DNA of 64,000 bases from Bacillota bacterium (GCA_023398815.1 JAEWRW010000047.1:22014-86013), one strand, 5' to 3'; positions 26,227 through 34,323 are shown, counted from the first letter of the stretch. A program made the numbers and translations. The notes: a model not told the origin generated them from the letters alone.

Positions 26227-28596
26227 ATGGAACACCGCATCAAAACGCTGTACATTGTCCACCATTCTCACACCGACATCGGTTACACCGACCTGCAGGA
26301 GCGCATCGTCGACGTGCAGGTGGAGCACATCCGCGCCGCCATCCGCGACCTCAACCGGCCCGAGAACCAGGCGTTCCGTTGGAACTGCGAGACCTACTTC
26401 TGCGTGGAGCGCTTTCTGGAGGTTGCCAACGCCGAGGAGCGCCGCCAGTTCTTCGCCCTGGCGCGGCAGGGGCGCATCGGCGTCTCCGCCACCTATCTCA
26501 ATTTCAACGACCTGGTGGACGCCGACGTGCTCAAGCGCCGCACGGCGGAGATGGTCTCCGTCTTTGGCGGGGAGGACATCCCCGTGCGCACGGCCATGAT
26601 TGCCGACATCAACGGCATCTCCATGGGCCAGCGGGATGCTCTGCTTGCCAACGGCGTGGAGTTTCTCTTCACCAACATCCACACCCACCACGGCATGTAC
26701 CCCCTGTGGCGCAACCAGAACGCCTACTGGTGGGAGAATGCCGCCGGCCAGCGACTGCTCATTTGGAACGGCGAGCACTACAACCTTGGCAATGCCTTAG
26801 GCATCAAGCCCAACCGCATCAATTACTACATGGAGCGCAATTACTTCGGCGACCAGCACCTCATGGACGGTGTGGAGAACCTGCACAAGAACCTGGAGCA
26901 CTACCTTGCTGAGTGCGAGGAAGCGGGCTATCCCTATGACTTCATCGTGAGTGGTGTGTCCGGCGTGTTCAGTGACAACGCCCCGCCCAATCCTGAAATT
27001 CTGCGCACCATCGAGGCCTATCACCACCGGTATGGTGACGCCGTCCGGCTCCAGATGGTATCGCTGCAGGAGCTGTATGCTGCAATCGCCGACCGGCTGG
27101 GCGATCTGCCGGTCTACCGTGGCGACCTCACCGACTGGTGGGCCAACGGTGTGGGCTCGGCCCCCGACGCCGTCAAGCATTACCGCGCGGCCCAGCGCAT
27201 GTTCCGGCTGGCAAATGCCCTGGACGACGGCCTGCGCGCCGACTTCCCGGCCGTCACCCGCGTGGTGGAGGACAACCTCCTGCTCTATGCCGAGCACACC
27301 TTTGGTCACTCTGCCACGGTATCCAACCCCTATGAGACCCAGGTGCGCGACCTGGAGCTGCGCAAATCAAGCTATGCCTCCAAGGCCCACGAGGGGGCGG
27401 CGAAACTCCTGAACCGGGCCCTGCTGCGGCGCGGCGGCACCCTGCTTTATTACAATACCGACGGCACCATCCGTGCCACCAACGCCGGGCCTGCTGGCAA
27501 CCATCCGGTGGAGTTCTATGTGGAGACGATGACGCTGCCTGCGGTGCGCGTCGCCAACACCGGAACCGGCGAGGAAATGACCGTGCAGCTCTCCGCCCAC
27601 CCGCGCGGGGTCCGCGTCACCTTTGTGGACACCTTCGCCGCCGGGGAGAGCAAGGAATACCGCTACGAGGAGTTGCCCGCACCGCTCACCACCCTCAACA
27701 GCCGCCACGCCTTCGTGGGGGCCGAGCGGGTGCGTGACATCGTGAACGACTTCGACCCCGAGACCTACCGCCTGCCCTATGAGGTGGAGAACCCGTGGTT
27801 CCGCATCGCCTACCGCGTGGGGGAGGGCTTCACGGCCTTTGTGAACAAGACGACCGGGCAGGACATGCTTGGTAGCGGTCTGGCACGGTTCTTCACCCCG
27901 GTGTATGAGCGCACGGCGCTGCGCCACCCGGCCTACGAGGAGCGGGCGCTGCTGGGCCGCAACATCCGTGGCGTCCATGCCCAGCAGTTTGCCGGTGAGA
28001 TGACCGGTGTGCGCTGCGTCGACCAGGGGCCGGTCTTCACCACTCTGGAGTTCACCTTCCGGTTGGAGGGGACGCGCCAGTGTTTCGTGCTGCTGAGGGT
28101 GTATCGCGCGCTGCCCCGGCTGGACTTCGCCCTGCGGCTCGCCAAGAACCTCTCCGATGACATCGAGAGCGTTTACCTGCCGCTGGAGCTTTCCTTGCCC
28201 CTGCGGCAGGCCTGGCTGCGCAAGGGGGCCGAGGCCTTCCGCCCCGGGGTGGATCAGATCCCCGGCACGGGCATGGAGTATTGGGCGACCGACGAGGGTG
28301 TGGCCTACCTCAATGCCGGGCAGGCGGTACAGGTGTTCACCCCCGACACGCCCCTCGTCTACATGGGCGAGCTGCAGCACCACCCCATTGCTCTGTGCGA
28401 TGGCAAGGAGGAGAACAACCGCCGCCCCGTCTGGTCGTGGGTGATGAACAACACCTGGGAGACCAACTTCCCGCTGGATCTATCGGGCTTCTACGAGTTC
28501 AACTACCGACTGGACTTGAGCGACGCCACCGATGCCGAGGCTTGCCTCGACGAGATGGAGGCCAAGTCCTTGGGCCTGTTTACCCATATGATGTAG
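26227..28596 (+). CDS. Glycoside hydrolase family 38-like protein (alpha-mannosidase fold)
   Basis: This 789-residue protein without a signal peptide has a GH38-like N-terminal domain. HSHTDIGYTD (H15, D17) resembles the zinc-binding HTHWDREW motif, and MIADINGISMG near D127 corresponds to the nucleophile region. Beta-rich C-terminal domains follow. GH38 enzymes are zinc-dependent alpha-mannosidases, but this divergent subgroup may use another substrate. AAGGAG sits 7 nt before the ATG. Cytoplasmic location fits import of an intact glycoside by the adjacent MFS transporter and hydrolysis inside, feeding the divergent oxidative/deaminating enzymes. Confidence 0.75.
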   Translation: MEHRIKTLYIVHHSHTDIGYTDLQERIVDVQVEHIRAAIRDLNRPENQAFRWNCETYFCVERFLEVANAEERRQFFALARQGRIGVSATYLNFNDLVDADVLKRRTAEMVSVFGGEDIPVRTAMIADINGISMGQRDALLANGVEFLFTNIHTHHGMYPLWRNQNAYWWENAAGQRLLIWNGEHYNLGNALGIKPNRINYYMERNYFGDQHLMDGVENLHKNLEHYLAECEEAGYPYDFIVSGVSGVFSDNAPPNPEILRTIEAYHHRYGDAVRLQMVSLQELYAAIADRLGDLPVYRGDLTDWWANGVGSAPDAVKHYRAAQRMFRLANALDDGLRADFPAVTRVVEDNLLLYAEHTFGHSATVSNPYETQVRDLELRKSSYASKAHEGAAKLLNRALLRRGGTLLYYNTDGTIRATNAGPAGNHPVEFYVETMTLPAVRVANTGTGEEMTVQLSAHPRGVRVTFVDTFAAGESKEYRYEELPAPLTTLNSRHAFVGAERVRDIVNDFDPETYRLPYEVENPWFRIAYRVGEGFTAFVNKTTGQDMLGSGLARFFTPVYERTALRHPAYEERALLGRNIRGVHAQQFAGEMTGVRCVDQGPVFTTLEFTFRLEGTRQCFVLLRVYRALPRLDFALRLAKNLSDDIESVYLPLELSLPLRQAWLRKGAEAFRPGVDQIPGTGMEYWATDEGVAYLNAGQAVQVFTPDTPLVYMGELQHHPIALCDGKEENNRRPVWSWVMNNTWETNFPLDLSGFYEFNYRLDLSDATDAEACLDEMEAKSLGLFTHMM

Positions 28597-28799
28597 CGGC
28601 CTTCGGCCTTTCGCGGCTGCCGCTGTGGCGACAGCCGCGATTTAGAGTGCTTGCTCTCGTTTTGACCAGATCGCCGTTCACGCCTTACGCGCCGTCTAGG
28701 ACGCATAGGCGAGCAGCGGCCAAGGCCGCGACCAGCCCCGGCGCTAAGGCATTGCAGGGCAATGCCTTCACGGCGTGATGGTTGGACACGCATCCCGCG
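28597..28799. other. Hairpin-rich intergenic region after GH38-like gene
   Basis: No gene seen. Perfect hairpins: CGCGGCTG/CAGCCGCG (28612-28639; probable transcription end, though without a U run), AAGGCATTGC/GCAATGCCTT (28746-28768) and GACACGC/GCGTGTC (28785-28803). The first resembles the 31226-31253 hairpin (CGCGnCTGnCGC...GCGACAGnCGCG). Confidence 0.5.
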
Positions 28800-28960
28800 T
28801 GTCTGATTCGCCGCACATGTCGCCGAACGATATCAAGTCATACCGCTCATGCGGATTTGGGGAATACGTTTCGTCTTGGGCGGGATTTTTCCGTTGGTGT
28901 TCACGCCCACAATTGTTCCTCCAGCCGTATGAATCGACGGTCGGCTCTAGGTTGTTTTCT
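28800..28960 (-). repeat. Dispersed structured intergenic element, copy C
   Basis: Read on the minus strand, this aligns with copy B over about 115 nt. Shared blocks are CGATTCAT (28930s), GAGGAA, GAAAATC-like, AACGTA, CCGCATGAG and TCGGCGACATGTGCGGCGA. On the plus strand the 13-nt core CCGCACATGTCGC is 28811-28823, here with only a short TTCG/CGAA stem. It is the most degenerate of the three full copies. Confidence 0.6.
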
Positions 28961-28983
28961 TGTGCCAGCTTCTTTGTTGGTTA

Positions 28984-29013
28984 CGCCCGTCGGTTCCTCC
29001 GGCGGGCGTTTTT
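28984..29013 (+). terminator. Intrinsic terminator upstream of pta
   Basis: CGCCCGTCGG (28984-28993) pairs with CCGGCGGGCG (28999-29008) around TTCCT, followed by TTTTT. It ends transcription coming through the element, or could attenuate pta if a promoter lies upstream. A -10 box TATAAT follows at 29038-29043. Confidence 0.75.
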
Positions 29014-29076
29014 CTATGCGAAACTGCCGTTTGCGGGTATAATGAGGGCAGAAACCGCGCGAAAGGGGCGCTGACC

Positions 29077-30069
29077 ATGGGGTTTTTGGAACGGATGATG
29101 GAGAGAGCCAAGGCCGACCGCAAGCGCATCGTGTTGCCGGAGGCCGGCGATCGCCGCACGCTGGAGGCCGCACAGAGCGTTCACCGTCTGGGGCTGGCGG
29201 ATGTTATTCTGGTGGGGGACCGCACCGAGGTGGCCCGGGTGGGCGAGGGGCTGGAGCTGGCTGGGGTGGAGATCGTCAGCCCCGCCGAAGCACCCTGCCG
29301 GGAGGCTTATGTGCAGGCGTTCCACGAACTGCGCCGCGCCAAGGGCATGACCGAGGAGCAGGCTGCCCATACCCTGGCCGACCCGGTGTACTTCGCCACG
29401 ATGATGGTGCGGCAGGGGGACGCCGACGGCATGGTGTCCGGCGCGGCCCACTCCACTGCCGACACCGTGCGGCCCGCGCTGCAAATCCTCAAAACCAAGC
29501 CCGGCATCAAGCTGGCGTCTTCGTTCTTTGTGATGGACGTGCCCAACCGGGAGTACGGGGCCGACGGGCTTTTCGTGTTTGCGGACTGTGGCCTGGTGGA
29601 GAACCCCACCGCCGAGGAACTGGCCCACATTGCCGTGCAGGCGGCCGATTCCTTCGCGGCGCTGGTGGGGGAGGAGCCGGTGGTGGCCATGCTATCCTAC
29701 TCCACACTGGGCAGCGCCCACAGTGACCTCACCGAGAAGGTGGCCCAGGCCACCGCCCTGGCCCACGAGCTGCGTCCGGGCTTGGCGCTGGATGGTGAAC
29801 TGCAGGCCGATGCGGCCATTGTGCCGTCGGTGGGCCGCAGCAAGGCCCCCGGCAGCGCCGTGGCGGGCCGGGCCAATGTGCTGGTGTTCCCCGATCTTTC
29901 GAGCGGTAACATCGCTTATAAGCTGGTGCAGCGGTTGGCCGGGGCACAGGCCTATGGGCCTATCTTGCAGGGCATCGCCCGCCCGGTCAACGACCTCTCC
30001 CGCGGGTGCAGTGCGGAGGATATTGTCGGCGTCATTGCCATCACGGCCGTGCAGGCCCAGCGGGGGTAA
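29077..30069 (+). CDS. pta: Phosphate acetyltransferase
   Basis: The 330-residue enzyme converts acetyl-CoA plus phosphate to acetyl phosphate for fermentative ATP production. Signatures include RIVLPEAGDRRTL, GDADGMVSGAAHSTADTVRPALQ as separate conserved blocks, and VGRSKAPGS near the C-terminus. Length matches the short Pta class. The ATG at 29077 follows GAAAGGGG; the open frame extending upstream runs through the terminator and is not coding. ackA is not adjacent. ispE starts 3 nt after the stop. Confidence 0.95.
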   Translation: MGFLERMMERAKADRKRIVLPEAGDRRTLEAAQSVHRLGLADVILVGDRTEVARVGEGLELAGVEIVSPAEAPCREAYVQAFHELRRAKGMTEEQAAHTLADPVYFATMMVRQGDADGMVSGAAHSTADTVRPALQILKTKPGIKLASSFFVMDVPNREYGADGLFVFADCGLVENPTAEELAHIAVQAADSFAALVGEEPVVAMLSYSTLGSAHSDLTEKVAQATALAHELRPGLALDGELQADAAIVPSVGRSKAPGSAVAGRANVLVFPDLSSGNIAYKLVQRLAGAQAYGPILQGIARPVNDLSRGCSAEDIVGVIAITAVQAQRG

Positions 30070-30072
30070 GGG

Positions 30073-30918
30073 ATGGCGACGATCACACGTTTGGCCCCGG
30101 CCAAACTCAATCTGACTCTGGATGTGACGGGCTTCGCGCCCAACGGCTACCATGCCCTGGACATGGTGATGCACACTGTGAGCCTCTGCGACACGGTGAC
30201 GGTGGAGGATGCCGATGACCTCACCCTGCACTGCCCCCAGTGGCTGCCCGCCGGCCCCGGTAACCTGGCGTGGAAGGCCGCCGACCGCTTACGGCAGGCC
30301 GCGGGGGTGGAGCGGGGCGCCAGCATCACGCTGGAGAAGCGCATTCCGGCCCAGGCCGGTATGGGCGGGGGCAGCGCCGACGCCGCCGCCGTGCTGCTGG
30401 CCCTCAATGACCTGTGGGGGTTGGCTTGGCCGGTGGAGCGATTGGCCGAGGTCGGCGTCACCCTGGGGGCCGATGTGCCCTTTGCCCTGTGGGGCGGCAC
30501 GGCGCGGGTCACCGGCATTGGCGAGCGGGTGGAGCCCCTCACACCGGCGCAGCCCCTGTGGTTTGTGCTGGCCAAGCCCGAGGGCGGGGTGGACACCGCC
30601 GCCTGCTATCGCCGCTATGACGAGCTGGGGGCCGAGCGCCGTCCGGTGAACGACCGCTTTGTGCCGGCGCTTCTGGCTGGTGATCTCATCGCCATGGCGC
30701 GGTGGGGCGGCAACGCGCTGGAGCCGGCTGCGGTGGCGCTGCTGCCTGCTGTGGGGGAGCTGCTGGCCCGCCTTGCCGCCTGCGGGGGTGCGTACACCGC
30801 CATGACCGGCAGCGGCGCAGCGGTCTTTTCGGCCTTCGCCAGTGAGGAGGAGGCCCGCCGCGCTCTGGCGGCACTGGGGCCGGTGCCTTGGTCAGCAGTG
30901 GCGCGGTCGTGGGGCTGA
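30073..30918 (+). CDS. ispE: 4-diphosphocytidyl-2-C-methyl-D-erythritol kinase
   Basis: The 281-residue GHMP kinase phosphorylates CDP-methylerythritol in the MEP isoprenoid pathway. The PAKLNLTLDV N-terminus and the glycine-rich ATP loop PAQAGMGGGSADAAA (about 95-110) are diagnostic, with the C-terminal MTGSGAAVF strand. It lies 3 nt after pta, so the two are cotranscribed, which is not a pathway-based pairing. Confidence 0.95.
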   Translation: MATITRLAPAKLNLTLDVTGFAPNGYHALDMVMHTVSLCDTVTVEDADDLTLHCPQWLPAGPGNLAWKAADRLRQAAGVERGASITLEKRIPAQAGMGGGSADAAAVLLALNDLWGLAWPVERLAEVGVTLGADVPFALWGGTARVTGIGERVEPLTPAQPLWFVLAKPEGGVDTAACYRRYDELGAERRPVNDRFVPALLAGDLIAMARWGGNALEPAAVALLPAVGELLARLAACGGAYTAMTGSGAAVFSAFASEEEARRALAALGPVPWSAVARSWG

Positions 30919-31023
30919 CCGGGGGAGGCAATGCAGGTTCCCGGTCTTTCTGCCGAGCAGCATGGCATAACGCTCAAACACATAGGCCCGCCACATTTCG
31001 TGGCGGGCCCAGAGTGTCTACAA

Positions 31024-31200
31024 ACCCACTGGAACGAGCAGTGGGTAACGAACCTCCCGCCGATTCATTCGGCGGGAGGAAAGGAAGCGTTGGTACGAGT
31101 AGATAAGAAAATCAGCCCGCAGGCGTAACGTACCCTTAGAAACCCGCATGAGAGCTGCAATTTGCGGTCGGTCGGCGACATGTGCGGCGACCGACCTAGC
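31024..31200 (+). repeat. Dispersed structured intergenic element, copy B (best-formed)
   Basis: In order: CCCACTG/CAGTGGG hairpin (31025-31045), GGGTAAC, a perfect 11-bp hairpin CCTCCCGCCGA/TCGGCGGGAGG with loop TTCAT (31053-31079), a variable linker with GCCCGCAGGCGTAACGTA and CCGCATGAG, and a perfect 9-bp hairpin GGTCGGTCG/CGACCGACC with loop GCGACATGTGCGG (31166-31196). Copies A and C share both loops with different stem sequences, so base pairing is conserved by covariation. Confidence 0.65.
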
Positions 31201-31253
31201 CATAACAGGAACAAGCTGCCTGAATCGCGTCTGTCGCCACAGCGACAGACGCG

Positions 31254-31284
31254 AAAAAAACCGGGACGCACGTCTGCGTCCCGG
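31254..31284 (-). terminator. Intrinsic terminator of degV (leftward)
   Basis: On the minus strand CCGGGACGCA/TGCGTCCCGG (31261-31284) with a 4-nt loop is followed by seven U residues (A run at 31254-31260), 28 nt after the degV stop. Confidence 0.85.
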
Positions 31285-31312
31285 TTGCCGGTTCTCTGTG
31301 GTGTGCCCTGGC

Positions 31313-32167
31313 TCAGACGGCCTCGTAAGCAATGATGCCCAGCAGGCCCGGGCCGGTGTGAATGCCAAGAGCAGGACTGACCTGGGTAATGAACGATTCG
31401 CCGATCGTTGCGACCTTTCGCACCTCCGCCAGCAGCGCCGCGGCATCCTCCAGGGCGGACCCGTGGACAATGGCAATGTTGATCTTCTTTCCTTTGTAGT
31501 CATTCTGAATCATCGAGAGCATCTTCCGCACGGAGTTTTGGAACCCGCGCACCTTGGCCATGGTGTGGTAGACCCCGTCCAACCCCACACCGATGATGGG
31601 CTTGATGTCCATGAGGCTGCCCATCGCCGCCTCGACCTTCCCGATGCGACCGCCTTTTTTCAGGTACTCCAGCGTTCGTATGACGAAGAATGCATCCATC
31701 TTTGCGCGGATTTGATTCACACGCTCAACAACGGCCTTCGGGTCGCCGCTGCGCAGGGCCTCCCGAGCGGCTTCCAACACCAGGAAGCCCAGACCCATGG
31801 AAAGGGTGCAGGTGTCAACGACTTCGATGTTGAACCCCGAGTACTGCTCAATGAGCAGCCGAATGAGATTGTACGAGCCAGAAAGCCCCGCGGAAATCGA
31901 CAAGTACACCACGTCGGTGTAGCCCTGTGCCATCAGTCCGTCGAGAATCTCCATCACGTCACCGGTCAACGGTAGGGACGTCTTGGGTATCTCCTGTTCC
32001 AACAGCTCATAGACCTTCTCGGCGGTGATGTCCATCCGGTCACGGTACTCGCGCGTCTCGTACACGATACGCATGGGGACAACATGAATGTGGTTCTCCT
32101 CCAACAAGCTATCAGGCAGATCGCAGGTGGAGTCGGTGACGATCGCTATTTTTCGGTTCGTTGCCAT
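31313..32167 (-). CDS. DegV family protein (fatty acid-binding, FakB-like)
   Basis: The 284-residue protein has the DegV/EDD fold signatures IVTDSTCDLP at the N-terminus, the TSLPLTGD and LSISAGLSGSYN fatty-acid-site blocks, VDTCTLSMGLG, and a C-terminal HTGPGLLGI. FakB-type DegV proteins present a fatty acid to the FakA kinase for phospholipid synthesis; fakA is not in the window. It has its own predicted promoter with a palindrome at the start site and its own terminator. A second degV is at 45296. Confidence 0.9.
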   Translation of the reverse strand: MATNRKIAIVTDSTCDLPDSLLEENHIHVVPMRIVYETREYRDRMDITAEKVYELLEQEIPKTSLPLTGDVMEILDGLMAQGYTDVVYLSISAGLSGSYNLIRLLIEQYSGFNIEVVDTCTLSMGLGFLVLEAAREALRSGDPKAVVERVNQIRAKMDAFFVIRTLEYLKKGGRIGKVEAAMGSLMDIKPIIGVGLDGVYHTMAKVRGFQNSVRKMLSMIQNDYKGKKINIAIVHGSALEDAAALLAEVRKVATIGESFITQVSPALGIHTGPGLLGIIAYEAV

Positions 32168-32241
32168 AAGCTCACCTCATTGTTCCGGCAGCGCTAGTGT
32201 GCGCAAACGACCGGGAATTATGCTTCATTTCATAATGTAGT

Positions 32242-32262
32242 TTTTGAAACTACTTTTCAAAA
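32242..32262. promoter_or_regulatory. Palindrome at degV promoter: candidate operator
   Basis: TTTTGAAA (32242-32249) and TTTCAAAA (32255-32262) form a perfect 8-bp inverted repeat with a 5-nt centre. A second overlapping inverted repeat, GTAGTTT-TTG-AAACTAC (32237-32253), shares part of it. The site lies at the predicted start of the leftward degV transcript. TTTGA/TCAAA arms recall FabT-like operators, an inference only. Confidence 0.45.
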
Positions 32263-32264
32263 CC

Positions 32265-32293
32265 ATAATACCACATGACGACAACCCGCACAA
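32265..32293 (-). promoter_or_regulatory. Predicted promoter of degV (leftward)
   Basis: On the minus strand TTGTGC (32293-32288), 17-nt spacer, TATTAT (32270-32265). Confidence 0.45.
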
Positions 32294-32322
32294 TGCGTGA
32301 TCTGTGACTTTTTTGTTAATTG

Positions 32323-32352
32323 TTGCTTTGGGCAATGGCGTTGGGCTATAAT
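32323..32352 (+). promoter_or_regulatory. Predicted promoter of DUF1836-smpB
   Basis: TTGCTT (32323-32328), 18-nt spacer, TATAAT (32347-32352), 24 nt before the start codon. Confidence 0.6.
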
Positions 32353-32375
32353 GGCACTACGGATTGGGAGGCTGT

Positions 32376-32978
32376 ATGGGCATCAAGGAGGAAACGCTGG
32401 AGAAGGCGCAGGAGATCGCCCGGTGGAAGCTGGTGGAGCTGACGGACGTGCCGCGCATCCCGCTCTATATGGAGCAGGTCACCTCGTTTTTTGACGAGGT
32501 GCTGGCTGGCGCGCGCCGCAATGACGACGACAAGATCCTGACGAAGACGATGATCAACAACTACACCAAGGAAGGCACGCTCCCTCGGCCCAACGGCAAG
32601 AAATACAGCCGCGACCACATCATCCGCCTGCTCTACATCTTCATCCTCAAGCAGGTGCTCTCCCTGCAGGATGTGAAGGAAGTCTTTGACCTGATGGGCG
32701 CGGAGGAGGAAGCCAACCACCTCTACACGACGTATCTGGAGCTGGTGGAGGAATCCAAGGCCCAATACGTGGAGAAGCTGGAGGGTCGGCTGGATCAGGT
32801 GATGGGCAAGTTGGAGGGCAATGGGCAGCTGACCGACGAGAACGTGGAGCTGCTGCTCATACTGCTTACGGTGACCGAGGCCACCATTGGCAAGATGCTC
32901 ATTTGGCGGATGTTGGACGACGCCAAGGAACAACGCCGGTTGGAGAAGGAAGCCGATAACCCCAAGGAGAAGAGGTAA
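32376..32978 (+). CDS. DUF1836 domain-containing protein
   Basis: The 200-residue protein has the DUF1836 core: a HTH-like N-terminal segment (RIPLYMEQVTSFFDEVL, then ILTKTMINNYTKEGTLPRP and YSRDHIIRLLYIFILKQVLSLQDVK in successive helices). This looks like a MerR-type DNA-recognition layout without the classical name. The C-terminal half is helical and charged, ending EKEADNPKEKR. No function is established for the family; a transcription regulator is plausible. GGGAGG precedes the ATG at 32376. smpB begins 1 nt after its stop. Confidence 0.75.
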   Translation: MGIKEETLEKAQEIARWKLVELTDVPRIPLYMEQVTSFFDEVLAGARRNDDDKILTKTMINNYTKEGTLPRPNGKKYSRDHIIRLLYIFILKQVLSLQDVKEVFDLMGAEEEANHLYTTYLELVEESKAQYVEKLEGRLDQVMGKLEGNGQLTDENVELLLILLTVTEATIGKMLIWRMLDDAKEQRRLEKEADNPKEKR

Positions 32979-32979
32979 C

Positions 32980-33453
32980 ATGCCGGAGCGCGAAAAAAAG
33001 CAGGAAAAGACGCTGGTGCAGAACCGCCGCGCCCGCCACGAGTACTTCTTTGAGGAGTTGCACGAGACGGGCATCGAGCTCTTCGGCACCGAGGTCAAGT
33101 CCCTGCGCATGGGGCTGGCCAACCTGGGTGACGCCTATGCCCAGGTGAAGAACGGTGAGCTTATCCTCGCCAGCATGCACATCAGCCCCTATGACAAGGG
33201 CAACATCTTCAACCGGGAGCCCATGCGCCCCCGGCGTCTGCTGATGCACAAGCGGGAGATCCGCCGCTTGGCGGGCCAGGTGCAGCAGCAGGGTTATTCG
33301 CTCATCCCCGTGCGGGTGTACCTGAAGGACAACCGCGTCAAGGTGGAGCTGGCCCTTGCCCGGGGCAAGAAACTCTATGACAAGCGCGACACCGACGCCG
33401 AGCGCACGGCCAAGCGAGATATGGAGAGAGCCTTCTCCAGGAAATATGAGTGA
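32980..33453 (+). CDS. smpB: SsrA-binding protein
   Basis: The 157-residue protein binds tmRNA and delivers it to stalled ribosomes. Signatures are NRRARHEYFFEE, ELFGTEVKSLRMG, PYDKGNIFN and the C-terminal basic tail GKKLYDKRDTDAERTAKRD. The ATG at 32980 follows AGGAGAAGAGGT within the end of the DUF1836 gene. A tmRNA gene is not next to it: the 51 nt that follow are too short. Confidence 0.96.
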   Translation: MPEREKKQEKTLVQNRRARHEYFFEELHETGIELFGTEVKSLRMGLANLGDAYAQVKNGELILASMHISPYDKGNIFNREPMRPRRLLMHKREIRRLAGQVQQQGYSLIPVRVYLKDNRVKVELALARGKKLYDKRDTDAERTAKRDMERAFSRKYE

Positions 33454-33504
33454 GGCGGGACAATCGTTGCGCCACATGTTTGCCCGATGGGAGTCGCGTG
33501 GGGC

Positions 33505-34323
33505 ATGAAGATTTATTCCAGGATTAACATCAAACCAAAGACGGATCGGTATCCTTTTCGAGTGCCTCCTGACGTAAGACAGGAAGCTGAGGATCTGTGC
33601 CAGGAGCTTTCCAAGTATTGCATCGATGAAGAGATGCTGTTGCTTTTGATCCCGATCGACTCAGATGGTTATCGGAAGGTAAGGGCGTTTATTACCAAGC
33701 ATTCGCAGTATTTCGAGGCCCCACTGGAGTTATTTGAAAGAAGATACACTAGGGGCGAAGTGGATGCAGCAGATTTCTTGACATTGGGAACCAGAAGCAT
33801 CCTCTACACCAGCGAGCGAAACGAAAATGAGTATTGCTGTGAACGTAACTGTTTTGTTACAGGTTCAGTTGGTAACCTATATGTTGAGCCACGTGGAATG
33901 AAAAACAAGAATTTGGCGTTTACAACAAACTATAGATTTGTCGTTTCTGAACGGCTAAAGACCATATTGGAAAGCAATCAATTGACAAACATCTGCTTTC
34001 ATCCTGTTTTACATCCTCGGCGAGAAATGATTCTTGGATACCAAATTGAACCGATAGACAGGATGCCCCCAATTCACGAGTTGAATGGTTGGCACCCATA
34101 TTTGCTTTGCAAGAAGACTGGTAAAATCGTCTACGAAGCTAATAGTGAGGATCCTCTCAAAGTCACAAAGAAGATTGTGAGTCATTTGAAAGACTTCAAT
34201 GCAACCATGGAAGCATTCACGGAATTGGGTGCTCCAAGCTATATCATCAGCCGGAAAATGCATGAGGTCCTAAAGGAAGCCAACGTCAAGTCTTTAGATT
34301 GTGAACCTGTGTACATTAAGTGA
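33505..34323 (+). CDS. AT-rich orphan gene, unknown function (possible Imm11-like immunity protein)
   Basis: The 272-residue protein is not recognised with confidence. It has a cysteine cluster (EYCCERNCF, near residues 113-121), a segment FVVSERLKTILESNQLTNICFHPV reminiscent of the C-terminal region of Imm11/DUF1629-type immunity proteins (weak resemblance), and no signal or membrane segment. Base composition is clearly lower in GC (about 43%) than both flanking genes, suggesting recent transfer. The ATG at 33505 has GGGAG 11 nt upstream; an in-frame ATG at 33487 has no ribosome site. No toxin gene is adjacent. Confidence 0.7.
   Translation: MKIYSRINIKPKTDRYPFRVPPDVRQEAEDLCQELSKYCIDEEMLLLLIPIDSDGYRKVRAFITKHSQYFEAPLELFERRYTRGEVDAADFLTLGTRSILYTSERNENEYCCERNCFVTGSVGNLYVEPRGMKNKNLAFTTNYRFVVSERLKTILESNQLTNICFHPVLHPRREMILGYQIEPIDRMPPIHELNGWHPYLLCKKTGKIVYEANSEDPLKVTKKIVSHLKDFNATMEAFTELGAPSYIISRKMHEVLKEANVKSLDCEPVYIK

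Larger units (their letters stand above)
30919..31312. other. Intergenic region between convergent ispE and degV
   Basis: These 394 nt hold no credible gene. They contain a 10-bp hairpin GGCCCGCCAC/GTGGCGGGCC with loop ATTTC (30985-31009), the dispersed element copy B (31024-31200), a perfect 12-bp hairpin CGCGTCTGTCGC/GCGACAGACGCG with loop CACA (31226-31253), and the degV terminator. Confidence 0.6.

Noticed and set aside
28960..29076. Upstream extension of Pta
   Set aside because: It would translate through the terminator and the -10 box; ATG 29077 has a ribosome site and family N-terminus.
31226..31253. 12-bp hairpin as a terminator for ispE
   Set aside because: Followed by an A run on the plus strand; the U run belongs to the leftward degV terminator next to it.
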